NCBI GenBank assembly: GCA_016712265.1
Contig: JADJRJ010000030.1
Span: 62,001-126,000, forward strand
Direction: 5' to 3'
From: Gemmatimonadota bacterium
Lineage (GTDB): Bacteria; Gemmatimonadota; Gemmatimonadetes; Gemmatimonadales; Gemmatimonadaceae
Length of the DNA stretch: 64,000 bases
The notes under the pieces were generated by a model. It had not been told where the DNA came from. It was given only the letters and a program-made list of their open reading frames with translations, and did not search any database. The position numbers and the translations under genes were made by a program. Position 1 is the stretch's first letter. Each line of letters starts with the position of its first letter. Of the stretch, positions 19,643 through 27,114 are shown one piece after another.

Positions 19643-20647
19643 ATGAGTGAACCCGTGAAGGTCGCCGTGGTCGGTGTTGGAGCGATTGCCCAGCTGACGC
19701 ATTTGCCGGTGTTGGCGAAGGCGCGCGGGGTGTCCGTGGCGTGCCTGGTGGACAACGATCGGGCGAAGGCGCGCTCGCTGGCCGACCGGCACGGCGTCCG
19801 GGACGTCTTTACGGACATCGAGGATGCCATCGAAGACGCGGAGTTCGACGCCGCCGTGGTGTCGACCCCCAATCACCTGCACGAGCCACATGTGCTGGCG
19901 TTGATTGCGGCGGGCAAGGACGTCCTCTGCGAGCGGCCGTTGGCACTGACGGCGCGAGGGGTCGAGCGCATCCTGCTCGCCGCCACGCGGGCGAAGCGCA
20001 AAGTGGTGGTCGGCAACAACCTGAGGTTCCGCGCCGATGTACAGGCGTTGATGGGGTTCCTGCGCGGTGAGGAACTGGGTCGCATGACGGGGATTCGCAC
20101 GGGCCATCTCCAGGTGCGAGGGCACGTTGAAGGGTGGCGGCTGCGTCGACAGGAATCGGGGGGCGGTTCCTTGTTCGAGCTTGGGATGCCGTTGCTCGAC
20201 CTGGCGCTGTGGGCGTCCGAGTTTCCTGCGCCGCAACGCGTGTGGGCGAGTATGCACAAAGGCCGCGGGACGAACGCGGTGGAAGAGTCCGCGCTTCTCG
20301 TGGTGGAGTGCGAACACGGCCTGACCCTCGCCTTCGACACGAGCTGGGCACATGCCGGCGATGGGGAGCAATGGTGGTTCGAGCTGGCGGCGCAGCGCGG
20401 GACGGCGCGCCTCGGCCCACTGCGGGTGGTGAAGGAGTTGAATGGTGTTCCAGTGAACGTCACCCCGACGGGCGCGGTGGCACGGGAGAGCCCGTTCCTC
20501 CAGTCGTACCGGTCCGAGTTGACGCATTTCGTAGCCGTGGTTCGCGGCGAGGTGCCCTATGATCCCCCGACGGACCAGGTGATCGTGCACCGGGTGCTGG
20601 ATGCGGCCTACCGATCTGCAGAAGAAGGCAAGGAAGTGCGCCTGTGA
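19643..20647 (+). CDS. Gfo/Idh/MocA family oxidoreductase
   Basis: NAD(P)-dependent sugar or inositol dehydrogenase-like protein of 334 residues. The Rossmann motif VGVGAIAQL is at the N-terminus, and the C-terminal beta domain begins near residue 125. The family motif EKP, whose Lys takes part in catalysis, reads ERP here (Arg near 98), so activity may be altered. Substrate unknown. The stop overlaps the next GTG. Confidence 0.85.
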   Translation: MSEPVKVAVVGVGAIAQLTHLPVLAKARGVSVACLVDNDRAKARSLADRHGVRDVFTDIEDAIEDAEFDAAVVSTPNHLHEPHVLALIAAGKDVLCERPLALTARGVERILLAATRAKRKVVVGNNLRFRADVQALMGFLRGEELGRMTGIRTGHLQVRGHVEGWRLRRQESGGGSLFELGMPLLDLALWASEFPAPQRVWASMHKGRGTNAVEESALLVVECEHGLTLAFDTSWAHAGDGEQWWFELAAQRGTARLGPLRVVKELNGVPVNVTPTGAVARESPFLQSYRSELTHFVAVVRGEVPYDPPTDQVIVHRVLDAAYRSAEEGKEVRL

Positions 20648-21837
20648 CCCGCGTCCTCGGTCAGCTGTGGCTGTGTGGCCTGCTCCTCGCGTCCCAGGCG
20701 GGGATCGCGGGCGCCCAGCCCCCTCCGGTGCCGGGGGCGGAGCTTGAGGTGTACCTCATGACGATGGGGCCCGGTGACCTCATCTGGGAGCGCTTCGGCC
20801 ACAACGCCGTTGGCATCCGGGACCGAGCGGCCGGGACGGACGTGGTGTACAACTGGGGCGTCTTCGACTTTGGCGAAGCCGACTTCCTGCCGCGTTTCAT
20901 CCGCGGGGAGATGCGCTACCGCGTCGAGCCGTATGATGCACAGCTCACCGTGGAGTTCTACCGCCGCGCGAACCGGTCGGTCTCCATCCAGGAGTTGGCC
21001 CTGACCCCCGCGCAACGCGTGGCGCTGCGGGAGTTTGTGGAGTGGAATGCGCTGGAGGCGAACAAGTACTATCGGTACGACTATTTCGGGGACAATTGCT
21101 CCACGCGGGCGCGCGACGCGATCGACAAGGCGTTAGGCGGGATCTTGCAGCGCCAATTCGCGGGCACCGGCTCCGGTCGCACCTTTCGCGATGAGGCGCG
21201 TCGCCTGGCGGATGCGGACCTGTTGTACACGGGGATCGATATCGGGCTGGGGTCGCCGTCGGATCGGGAGATGACGCGGCACGAAGCGCTGTTCGTCCCC
21301 ATGCGCCTGCAGGACGCCCTGCGCGAGGTGCAGGTGCCAGATACGAGCGGCACCAACCGTCCCCTGGTCGCCGCCGAACGCGAGCTATTTCGCGCCGCCC
21401 GACCCGCCGAGCTGGCTGCCCCTGCGAATCACCAGGGGCGTTACGCGCTCATCGCCCTTGCCCTGACGGCGGCCCTGGCCCTGGCCTCGCGCCTCTCGTC
21501 TCGCGCGGAACGCGTGGCGGCCGCCACCTGGTGTACCGTGGCGGGGCTGCTCGGGCTGCTACTCGTCATCCTGTGGGGCTTCACGCGGCACACGTGGGCG
21601 TACGGCAACGTGAACCTGCTGTACCTCAACCCGCTGTGGTGGGGGCTCGCCTGGGTGGTGTGGCGTCGTGGGGCGCTCGGCCCGCGGGCGCGCCTGTATG
21701 TGGCCGTGGTGGCTGCGCTGGCCCTGGTGGGGGTGGTGTTGGGGCTGCTGCAGACGCCGCAGCGCGCGGAGCACGTGGCGCTGTTGGTGGCGCTGCCGCA
21801 CGCGTGGGTGCTCGCGCGTCGCTGGCGCGCCAGCTAA
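20644..21837 (+). CDS. DUF4105 (Lnb-type N-terminal domain) membrane protein
   Basis: Protein of 397 residues with a signal peptide (LWLCGLLLASQAGIAGAQ). The periplasmic domain of about 240 residues carries the DUF4105 pattern: PGDLIWERFGHNAVGIRD, VYNWGVFDF and NCSTRARDAID. Four to five transmembrane helices follow. The His and Cys in these motifs correspond to the proposed catalytic pair of Lnb lipoprotein N-acyltransferases, so lipid or lipoprotein remodelling is possible but not shown. Starts with GTG inside the previous stop. Its own stop overlaps the stop of the opposite-strand gene. Confidence 0.85.
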   Translation: MTRVLGQLWLCGLLLASQAGIAGAQPPPVPGAELEVYLMTMGPGDLIWERFGHNAVGIRDRAAGTDVVYNWGVFDFGEADFLPRFIRGEMRYRVEPYDAQLTVEFYRRANRSVSIQELALTPAQRVALREFVEWNALEANKYYRYDYFGDNCSTRARDAIDKALGGILQRQFAGTGSGRTFRDEARRLADADLLYTGIDIGLGSPSDREMTRHEALFVPMRLQDALREVQVPDTSGTNRPLVAAERELFRAARPAELAAPANHQGRYALIALALTAALALASRLSSRAERVAAATWCTVAGLLGLLLVILWGFTRHTWAYGNVNLLYLNPLWWGLAWVVWRRGALGPRARLYVAVVAALALVGVVLGLLQTPQRAEHVALLVALPHAWVLARRWRAS

Positions 21838-22700
21838 ACCTCGAGGGAGGCTCCCTCTTCCGCGGCGATGACGCGGACGTGTCCGTTGCGCTCCTGAACC
21901 ATCTGGTGACAGAGGGTCAGCATGGCGTCCATGGCATCGTCGCTGCGCTCCGGCTCGTGGTGAAAGAGCACCAGCGTTTCCACCTCGGCGGCGATGGCAA
22001 AGTCCACGGCGTCGCGATAGGACGAATGGCCCCAGCCGCGGTGGTTCATGTACTCGGCGCCGGTGTACATCGCATCGTGGATGAGGATGCGCGCGCCACG
22101 GGCGAAGTCGACGAGGGCATCACGCGTCGACGCATCTTCGGCGCGGTCACCGTCGCGGTCGAGTTCGTTGTCCGGGATGAAGACAATGGAGCGATCGGGT
22201 TGGCCAGGCGGATGGACGCGGAAGCCGAGGGCCCCACCGGGGTGACGGACATTGATCGCTCGCAACGCGTATCCGCTTCCTTCGTGCGCATAGGAGCTGA
22301 AGGGGGCGAACTCCATGCGCGCCGAGAGTTGGTCGAAGGCCACGGGGAACACCACGGGGCTCATCTGCTGGCGCAGGACGACCTCCAGGCTGCGCTCCAG
22401 CGCCGGTGAGCCGAACAGGCGAAACTGGTTCCCCTTCTGGAAGGCCGGGGTGAAGAACGGGAGCCCCTGGATGTGGTCCCAATGGGCGTGGCTGAAGAAC
22501 AGGTCGCCACGGATCGGTGCGCCGTTGCTGGCGGCGGCGAGGGTGAGCCCCAACTCGCGAATGCCTGATCCGGCGTCGAAGATGACGAGCGTGTCATCAT
22601 CGGTGCGGAGTTCGAGGCAGGTGGTGTTGCCGCCGTACTTGACGGTATGGGGCCCGGGGGCAGGGCAGGAACCGCGAGTACCCCAGAAGCGCGCGCGCAT
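21834..22700 (-). CDS. MBL-fold metallohydrolase
   Basis: Protein of 288 residues with the metallo-beta-lactamase fold. It begins RFWGTRGSCPAPGP, and the metal motif is FSHAHWDHIQGLPFF, followed by Asp in IFIPDNELD and late His residues (ILIHDAMY, LVLFHHEPERSDD). This pattern fits the PhnP/RNase Z-like group often found as phosphodiesterases or next to cyclic-nucleotide regulators. A Crp/Fnr gene lies directly upstream on the same strand (65-base gap). The ATG at 22700 is chosen because the extension to 23075 overlaps the Crp gene and has no homology. Confidence 0.87.
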   Translation of the reverse strand: MRARFWGTRGSCPAPGPHTVKYGGNTTCLELRTDDDTLVIFDAGSGIRELGLTLAAASNGAPIRGDLFFSHAHWDHIQGLPFFTPAFQKGNQFRLFGSPALERSLEVVLRQQMSPVVFPVAFDQLSARMEFAPFSSYAHEGSGYALRAINVRHPGGALGFRVHPPGQPDRSIVFIPDNELDRDGDRAEDASTRDALVDFARGARILIHDAMYTGAEYMNHRGWGHSSYRDAVDFAIAAEVETLVLFHHEPERSDDAMDAMLTLCHQMVQERNGHVRVIAAEEGASLEV

Positions 22701-22765
22701 GCGGGTGACGAGACGCTGGCCTCGGTCCCTCGCCGGAGCGATGGACCCGATGCCAGCGCGGAGGG

Positions 22766-23476
22766 TTAGACGCGGGCCTGCGCCATCTGGCGAAGCGCCG
22801 GGCGGTTGGCCACGGAGATGCGCCGACGTTCGACCTTGATGAGCCCCTGGATCTGGAAGTCGCGGATCGTCCGACTGACGGTCTCGCGGCTGGCGCCGAT
22901 CATGTGGGCGATGGTCTGGTGGGTCAGCGGCTTCTCGATGAGGTCCGATCCGCCTTCTTCGGCGAAGTCGAGGAGCAGACGGGCGATGCGCCCCGGCACG
23001 TCGAGCAGGGCCAAGCCGTGGATCTTGGCATCGGCGCGGCGCAAGCGTCGGGTCAGCTCGCTCATGAGCGACCATGCCACGGCCGGATTGGCCTCGACGC
23101 GCCGGCGGAAGTCGTCGCGACGGAGGACCAGGAGGCCGGTCTCCTCCATAGCGATCACGTGCGCCGAGCGGGGCTGGTCGTCGATGAGGGACAATTCGCC
23201 AAAGTGCTCGCCGACGCCGAGGACGCCCAGAATGACCTCGCGGCCATCCTCACCGATCAGGACGACCTTCACCCGGCCCTGGCGTACCACAAACAGCGAG
23301 TCGCCGGGGTCATCCTCGAAGACGATGACGCTCCCCTTGGGGTAGTTCTTCTCCCGCATGAGCTCACCGAACCGGACGAGTTCGGCGTCGTCGAGCTTGG
23401 TGAAGAGCGGAATTGAGCGAAGGAAAGCGGCGTTATCCATGGCGCGGATGGGCCTTTCAAGCAATGTGGTCGACAT
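22766..23476 (-). CDS. Crp/Fnr family transcriptional regulator
   Basis: Protein of 236 residues. It has a cyclic-nucleotide-binding domain (residues 15-135: FEDDPGDSLFVVRQGRVKV, FGELSLIDDQPRSAHVIA), a long dimer helix and a winged helix-turn-helix (HQTIAHMIGASRETVSRTIRDF). The FGELSLID-PRSA segment matches the phosphate-binding cassette of cAMP receptor proteins, so a cyclic nucleotide ligand is plausible. No N-terminal Fe-S cysteines are present, which argues against an Fnr-type oxygen sensor. An ATG at 23440 (MDNAAFLRSIPLF) is an alternative start twelve residues downstream that better fits the usual length. Confidence 0.92.
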   Translation of the reverse strand: MSTTLLERPIRAMDNAAFLRSIPLFTKLDDAELVRFGELMREKNYPKGSVIVFEDDPGDSLFVVRQGRVKVVLIGEDGREVILGVLGVGEHFGELSLIDDQPRSAHVIAMEETGLLVLRRDDFRRRVEANPAVAWSLMSELTRRLRRADAKIHGLALLDVPGRIARLLLDFAEEGGSDLIEKPLTHQTIAHMIGASRETVSRTIRDFQIQGLIKVERRRISVANRPALRQMAQARV

Positions 23477-23589
23477 CAGCCGGACGAGGAAGGGCTTGGG
23501 CAGCCCCCGAGGGGGGCAACACTACGTTGAGGGACGCCAGACTGAGGCCGGCGTCACAGGCGCGGGGGAGGATATGCGGGAAAGGCACT

Positions 23590-23732
23590 GGGGTGCGGTG
23601 ATGGGGGGCACAGATGGGGATATGGGGGCGCTGGGGGGCTGGGGGGGCGGGGCTCGGGACTGGGCTTCCGGTCATCGGGGGGGGCTGGGAACCGCGCGGT
23701 ACGGGCAGCACGGGGGGCACGGGGGGGCGGGG
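23590..23732 (+). repeat. Cluster of G tracts with G-quadruplex potential
   Basis: Within 143 bases there are at least ten runs of four to eight G on the plus strand (for example at 23590, 23603, 23616, 23624, 23633, 23641, 23649, 23677, 23712, 23721, 23729), plus several GGG. Spacers are mostly 1-10 bases, which fits several overlapping four-tract quadruplexes. No such density is seen elsewhere in the window. Confidence 0.8.
23698..23724 (+). repeat. 9-base repeat units, RGYACGRGS type
   Basis: Three consecutive 9-base units (GGTACGGGC, AGCACGGGG, GGCACGGGG) sit in the G-rich gap. The same unit type recurs in both arms of the inverted repeat around the four-helix-bundle gene (56814-56850 and 57324-57360). 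Confidence 0.5.
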
Positions 23733-23829
23733 ACTGTCGGCGGCTTTCGGTGGCTATCCCCTTGTCCCACTTGATCTTTGCTACCTCTCTGGTGAGCTTT
23801 CCCAGCTCTCAAAGAACGCCGACTCTGCC

Positions 23830-24036
23830 GTGAAGACCGATATCCATCCCGAGTACGCGACCTGCACTGTCCGCTGCGCCTGTGGCAACACCTGGCAAAC
23901 GCGGTCGACCGTCGCCGAGCTTTCGCTCGACATCTGCTCCAGCTGCCACCCGTTCTACACTGGCAAGCAGAAGTTGGTTGACACCGCCGGCCGCGTGGAG
24001 CGTTTCCGCCAGAAGTACGCCGGTAAGGCCACCTGA
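23830..24036 (+). CDS. rpmE: Ribosomal protein bL31
   Basis: Large-subunit protein of 68 residues. It starts with GTG at 23830 (KTDIHPEYATCTVRC), the standard bL31 N-terminus. The zinc-binding type is shown by Cys residues in CTVRCACGN and CSSCHPFYTGKQK. The stop overlaps a CTG that appears to be the start of prfA (CTGA). Confidence 0.95.
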   Translation: MKTDIHPEYATCTVRCACGNTWQTRSTVAELSLDICSSCHPFYTGKQKLVDTAGRVERFRQKYAGKAT

Positions 24037-25115
24037 GCCTCATCCGCGCTCGCCTGGCGGACGCGGTGGGCCGTGCCCGCCAGGTAGAAGAAGAACTCGC
24101 AGATCCATCCACGACCCGTGACGCGCGGCGCCTGGCCTCGTTAGGCCGAGAGCACCAACGGCTGCAGGGCGTCCTCGTGATTGCGTCGCGACTGGAGCGT
24201 TGTGACGCGGAGCTGGTTGGGGCGCGCGAGCTGGCCGCCGGCGAGGACGCGGAGTTTGCGGCCGAAGCTCGCGCGGAGGCGGCGCGGCTCGATGACGAGA
24301 TCGCACGTCTTGAGCTGGAGGTCCGACCGCTCCTGGTGCCGCATGATCCGCTCGACGATCGCACGGCCATCGTTGAGGTGCGGGCGGGGACGGGGGGCGA
24401 CGAAGCGGCCCTCTTTGCGGCGGACTTGCATCGCATGTACACGCGCTACATCGAGCGACGTGGCGGGTGGCGCATCGAGACCATCTCGGCGTCGGCCGGG
24501 ACCCTCGGTGGGCTTCGCGAAGTCATCTTCAAGGTCGTCGGCGATGGTGCCTTTGGTGACCTGCGCTGGGAGGGCGGGGTACACCGGGTGCAGCGCGTGC
24601 CGGTGACCGAGGCCGCGGGGCGTATTCACACCTCCGCTGCCACGGTGGCCGTCCTGCCGGAAGCCGAGGAGATCGACGTGAACATCGACGAGAAGGAACT
24701 CCGCGTCGACGTGTTTCGCGCCTCCGGGCCTGGTGGCCAGGGGGTAAACACCACGGACTCCGCAGTCCGCATCACGCACCTCCCCACCGGGATCGTCGTG
24801 CAGCAGCAGGACCAGCGTTCACAGATCCAGAACCGGGCGAAGGCCATGGAAGTCCTCCGGGCCCGACTACTCGATGAGCGCATCCGTGAACAGCAGGAGG
24901 CCCGCTCGCGCTTGCGTAAGTCGGCCGTCTCGACTGGTGACCGGTCGGCCAAGATCAGGACCTACAATTATCCGCAGAGCCGCGTCACGGATCACCGCAT
25001 CAACCTGACACTGCACGACCTTCCCACGGTGATGGATGGGGACATCGGGCGGCTGATCGATGCCCTCAAGCTCGCGGACCTCGAGGAAAAACTCTCGGGA
25101 GATGGCGGCTCATGA
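24033..25115 (+). CDS. prfA: Peptide chain release factor 1
   Basis: Class I release factor that reads UAA and UAG and triggers peptide release. The PVT stop-codon-recognition tripeptide lies in QRVPVTEAAGR and the catalytic GGQ in GPGGQGVN at 234-236. There is no ATG, GTG or TTG between the rpmE stop and 24066. Starting at GTG 24066 would remove eleven residues (SLIRARLADAV) that look like the normal first helix. A CTG at 24033 overlaps the rpmE stop as CTGA and gives 360 residues, the length of the E. coli protein. The CTG start is therefore preferred, though 24066 is the conservative choice. Overlaps prmC by ATGA. Confidence 0.9.
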   Translation: MSLIRARLADAVGRARQVEEELADPSTTRDARRLASLGREHQRLQGVLVIASRLERCDAELVGARELAAGEDAEFAAEARAEAARLDDEIARLELEVRPLLVPHDPLDDRTAIVEVRAGTGGDEAALFAADLHRMYTRYIERRGGWRIETISASAGTLGGLREVIFKVVGDGAFGDLRWEGGVHRVQRVPVTEAAGRIHTSAATVAVLPEAEEIDVNIDEKELRVDVFRASGPGGQGVNTTDSAVRITHLPTGIVVQQQDQRSQIQNRAKAMEVLRARLLDERIREQQEARSRLRKSAVSTGDRSAKIRTYNYPQSRVTDHRINLTLHDLPTVMDGDIGRLIDALKLADLEEKLSGDGGS

Positions 25116-26044
25116 CGTTCGGCGCATTTGAGCCCGGGCAGAGCCCCAGGTCAGTTCCCACTGGGATCACCGGTGAAGGGGCGTCGTTTGGTGAACTGGT
25201 CGCCGAGGTAGAGGTGGCGCTGGGACATGCCGGCGTCGAGGCGCCGCGGACCGAAGCGAGGGACCTCGTTGCCGCCGTGTTGGATCGCCCCCGCTTCTGG
25301 CCCAACCTCAACGCGGCCCAACGTGCCACGCCCCAGGAGCGGGAAGCCATAACGCGCGCGGCCCGGCGGCGCGCCGCTGGCGCCCCCTTCGCCTACGCGG
25401 TGGGCCGCGCGGCCTTTCGCTTCCTCAATCTCGATGTCGATGAGCGGGTCCTGATCCCGCGGCCCGAAACCGAGCGGCTGGTCGACCTGGTCCTGGCCAG
25501 CCCTCAAGCGAGGAGAGGGAAGGTCGCGGTCGACGTGGGAACCGGATCAGGCGCCATTGCGCTGGCTCTGGCCGCGGAGGGGCACTTCGAGCGGGTGATT
25601 GCCACGGACGTCTCGGCGGATGCCCTCGCGGTGGCCCGCAACAATGCCGCCGGTGTTCGCGATTCGCTCCGCGTCTCGGTGGACTTTCGCATGGGAAGCG
25701 GCTTTGCGCCGCTTCGCGGGGAGCGGGTGGACGTGGTGGTCTCGAATCCGCCGTATATCGCCTGGAACGAGGTCCACGACCTTCCGCGGCTCGTTCGCGA
25801 TTGGGAGCCCACGCAGGCCCTGTGCTGTGATGACGACGGCCTGGCCGTCACGCGTCTCGTCGTCGCTGGTGCCGGCCGCCATCTCCAGCCCGGTGGACTG
25901 CTGGCGCTCGAGGTGGATTGCCGACGTGCCCACACGGTTGCGCGGCTCATCGAGGCGTCGGGGGCTTTTGCCGAGACGCGGGTGCTCCCCGACTATACCG
26001 GGCGCGATCGATTCGTGATGGCCTCGTGCGCCAGGCTCGACTAA
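25112..26044 (+). CDS. prmC: Release factor glutamine methyltransferase
   Basis: SAM-dependent enzyme that N5-methylates the Gln of the GGQ motif of release factors; encoded directly after its substrate prfA. The 310 residues include an N-terminal helical domain, the SAM motif DVGTGSGAIALALA and the catalytic NPPY near 212 (VVSNPPYIAW). The ATG at 25112 overlaps the prfA stop. The first 20 residues, before GASFGELV, are an extra tail. Confidence 0.95.
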   Translation: MTFGAFEPGQSPRSVPTGITGEGASFGELVAEVEVALGHAGVEAPRTEARDLVAAVLDRPRFWPNLNAAQRATPQEREAITRAARRRAAGAPFAYAVGRAAFRFLNLDVDERVLIPRPETERLVDLVLASPQARRGKVAVDVGTGSGAIALALAAEGHFERVIATDVSADALAVARNNAAGVRDSLRVSVDFRMGSGFAPLRGERVDVVVSNPPYIAWNEVHDLPRLVRDWEPTQALCCDDDGLAVTRLVVAGAGRHLQPGGLLALEVDCRRAHTVARLIEASGAFAETRVLPDYTGRDRFVMASCARLD

Positions 26045-26078
26045 GCTCCATCGGCACCTGACCCCCACCCGCTGCGAT

Positions 26079-26432
26079 ATGATCGACGCGAAAGCAAAGG
26101 AACTCGGCCGGCTCATCGGACAGAGTGATGAGTACAAGGCGCTGAAGCGAGCCAACGACGACCTCGGGAACGATCGCGATGCGGTGACCAACCTGCAGCG
26201 CATGGAGACGCTTCGTCGCGACGCGCAGCGCATGATCTCCCAGGGCCAGGAGCCCACGCCGGCGATGGAGCAGGAGCTGGACGAGTTGCTGGGCAAGGTG
26301 CAGGTGACGGCAGCCTACCAGCGCGCGGTTGCGACGCAAGAGAACTTCGACAAGCTGATGATGCAGGTGAACCAGTGGATCGCCGAGGGGATCAAGGCGG
26401 GCGCGGCGAGTCCGATCATCACGTTGGCCTGA
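26079..26432 (+). CDS. YlbF/YmcA family protein
   Basis: All-helical protein of 117 residues. It begins MIDAKAKELGRLIGQSDEYKALKRA and has the central MISQGQEPTPAMEQELDEL turn typical of the YlbF/YmcA (Com_YlbF) family. In Bacillus these proteins with YaaT form a complex that affects RNase Y and development. No partner is nearby here. Regulatory role inferred from family only. Confidence 0.82.
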   Translation: MIDAKAKELGRLIGQSDEYKALKRANDDLGNDRDAVTNLQRMETLRRDAQRMISQGQEPTPAMEQELDELLGKVQVTAAYQRAVATQENFDKLMMQVNQWIAEGIKAGAASPIITLA

Positions 26433-26439
26433 GGCGGAG

Positions 26440-27114
26440 ATGCCCGGCGCACTGGTTGTGCTGGAGGGCGCCGAGGGCGTAGGGAAGACGACGCAATTGC
26501 AGCGATTGGCCGCCCGGGTGCGCGCGTCAGGTATGGCGGTTCAGGTGGTGCGCGAGCCGGGGGGAACTCCGCTGGGCGACGAGATCCGGCGACTGCTGCT
26601 CGACGCGCCGCATGACGTCAGCGCCCGCGCCGAAGCGTTGTTGTTCATGGCGTCTCGGGCGCAGCTCGTGGACGACGTGATCCGACCCCGCCTGCGCGAA
26701 GGCGCCGTGGTGTTGACTGATCGGTTCTTCCTTTCGACGTACGCATATCAGGTGGCCGGGCGTGGCCTCGACGAAGGAGCGGTGCGACGGGCCAACGAGT
26801 TCGCCACCAACACGCTGGTCCCGGATCTGACCTTGCTCCTCGACCTCCCCGTCGGTGAGGGAACGCGCCGTGCGGCGGCTCGCGGTGAGCCGGATCGGCT
26901 GGAACGCGCCGAAGCGGAGTTCCATCGCCGGGTTGCCCTGGCCTTCCGGGAGTTCGCATCGGCGGGTTGGCAGGGTCAGCATCCGGAGTGCGGCCCGATC
27001 GTCCTGGTGGATGCTGCCGGAGCGGAGTCTGAGGTCGAGGAGCGGATCGGCCTCGCCCTGGCCAGGGGGCTCCCTGAAACGTTCGGTGGCCTTCGCGGGT
27101 CTGATACCAGGTGA
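26440..27114 (+). CDS. tmk: Thymidylate kinase
   Basis: dTMP to dTDP kinase needed for DNA synthesis. The 224 residues carry the P-loop EGAEGVGKTTQ at the N-terminus, the DR(F/Y) motif TDRFFLSTYAYQ near 91 and the lid region TRRAAARGEPDRLE. It has Arg-rich lid residues after the P-loop-lacking-Arg form, which fits the type II group. The stop overlaps the GTG of the S41 protease gene. Confidence 0.94.
   Translation: MPGALVVLEGAEGVGKTTQLQRLAARVRASGMAVQVVREPGGTPLGDEIRRLLLDAPHDVSARAEALLFMASRAQLVDDVIRPRLREGAVVLTDRFFLSTYAYQVAGRGLDEGAVRRANEFATNTLVPDLTLLLDLPVGEGTRRAAARGEPDRLERAEAEFHRRVALAFREFASAGWQGQHPECGPIVLVDAAGAESEVEERIGLALARGLPETFGGLRGSDTR

Larger units (their letters stand above)
23477..23829. 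other. Gene-free stretch between crp and rpmE
   Basis: This 353-base gap separates the divergent crp-like and rpmE genes and must hold both promoters. Its middle is dominated by runs of G on the plus strand. The last 90 bases are of mixed composition and contain CACTTGATCTTTGCTACC, the most promoter-like part on the rpmE side. No convincing ORF or RNA structure was recognised apart from the G tracts and a short 9-base repeat. Confidence 0.6.
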
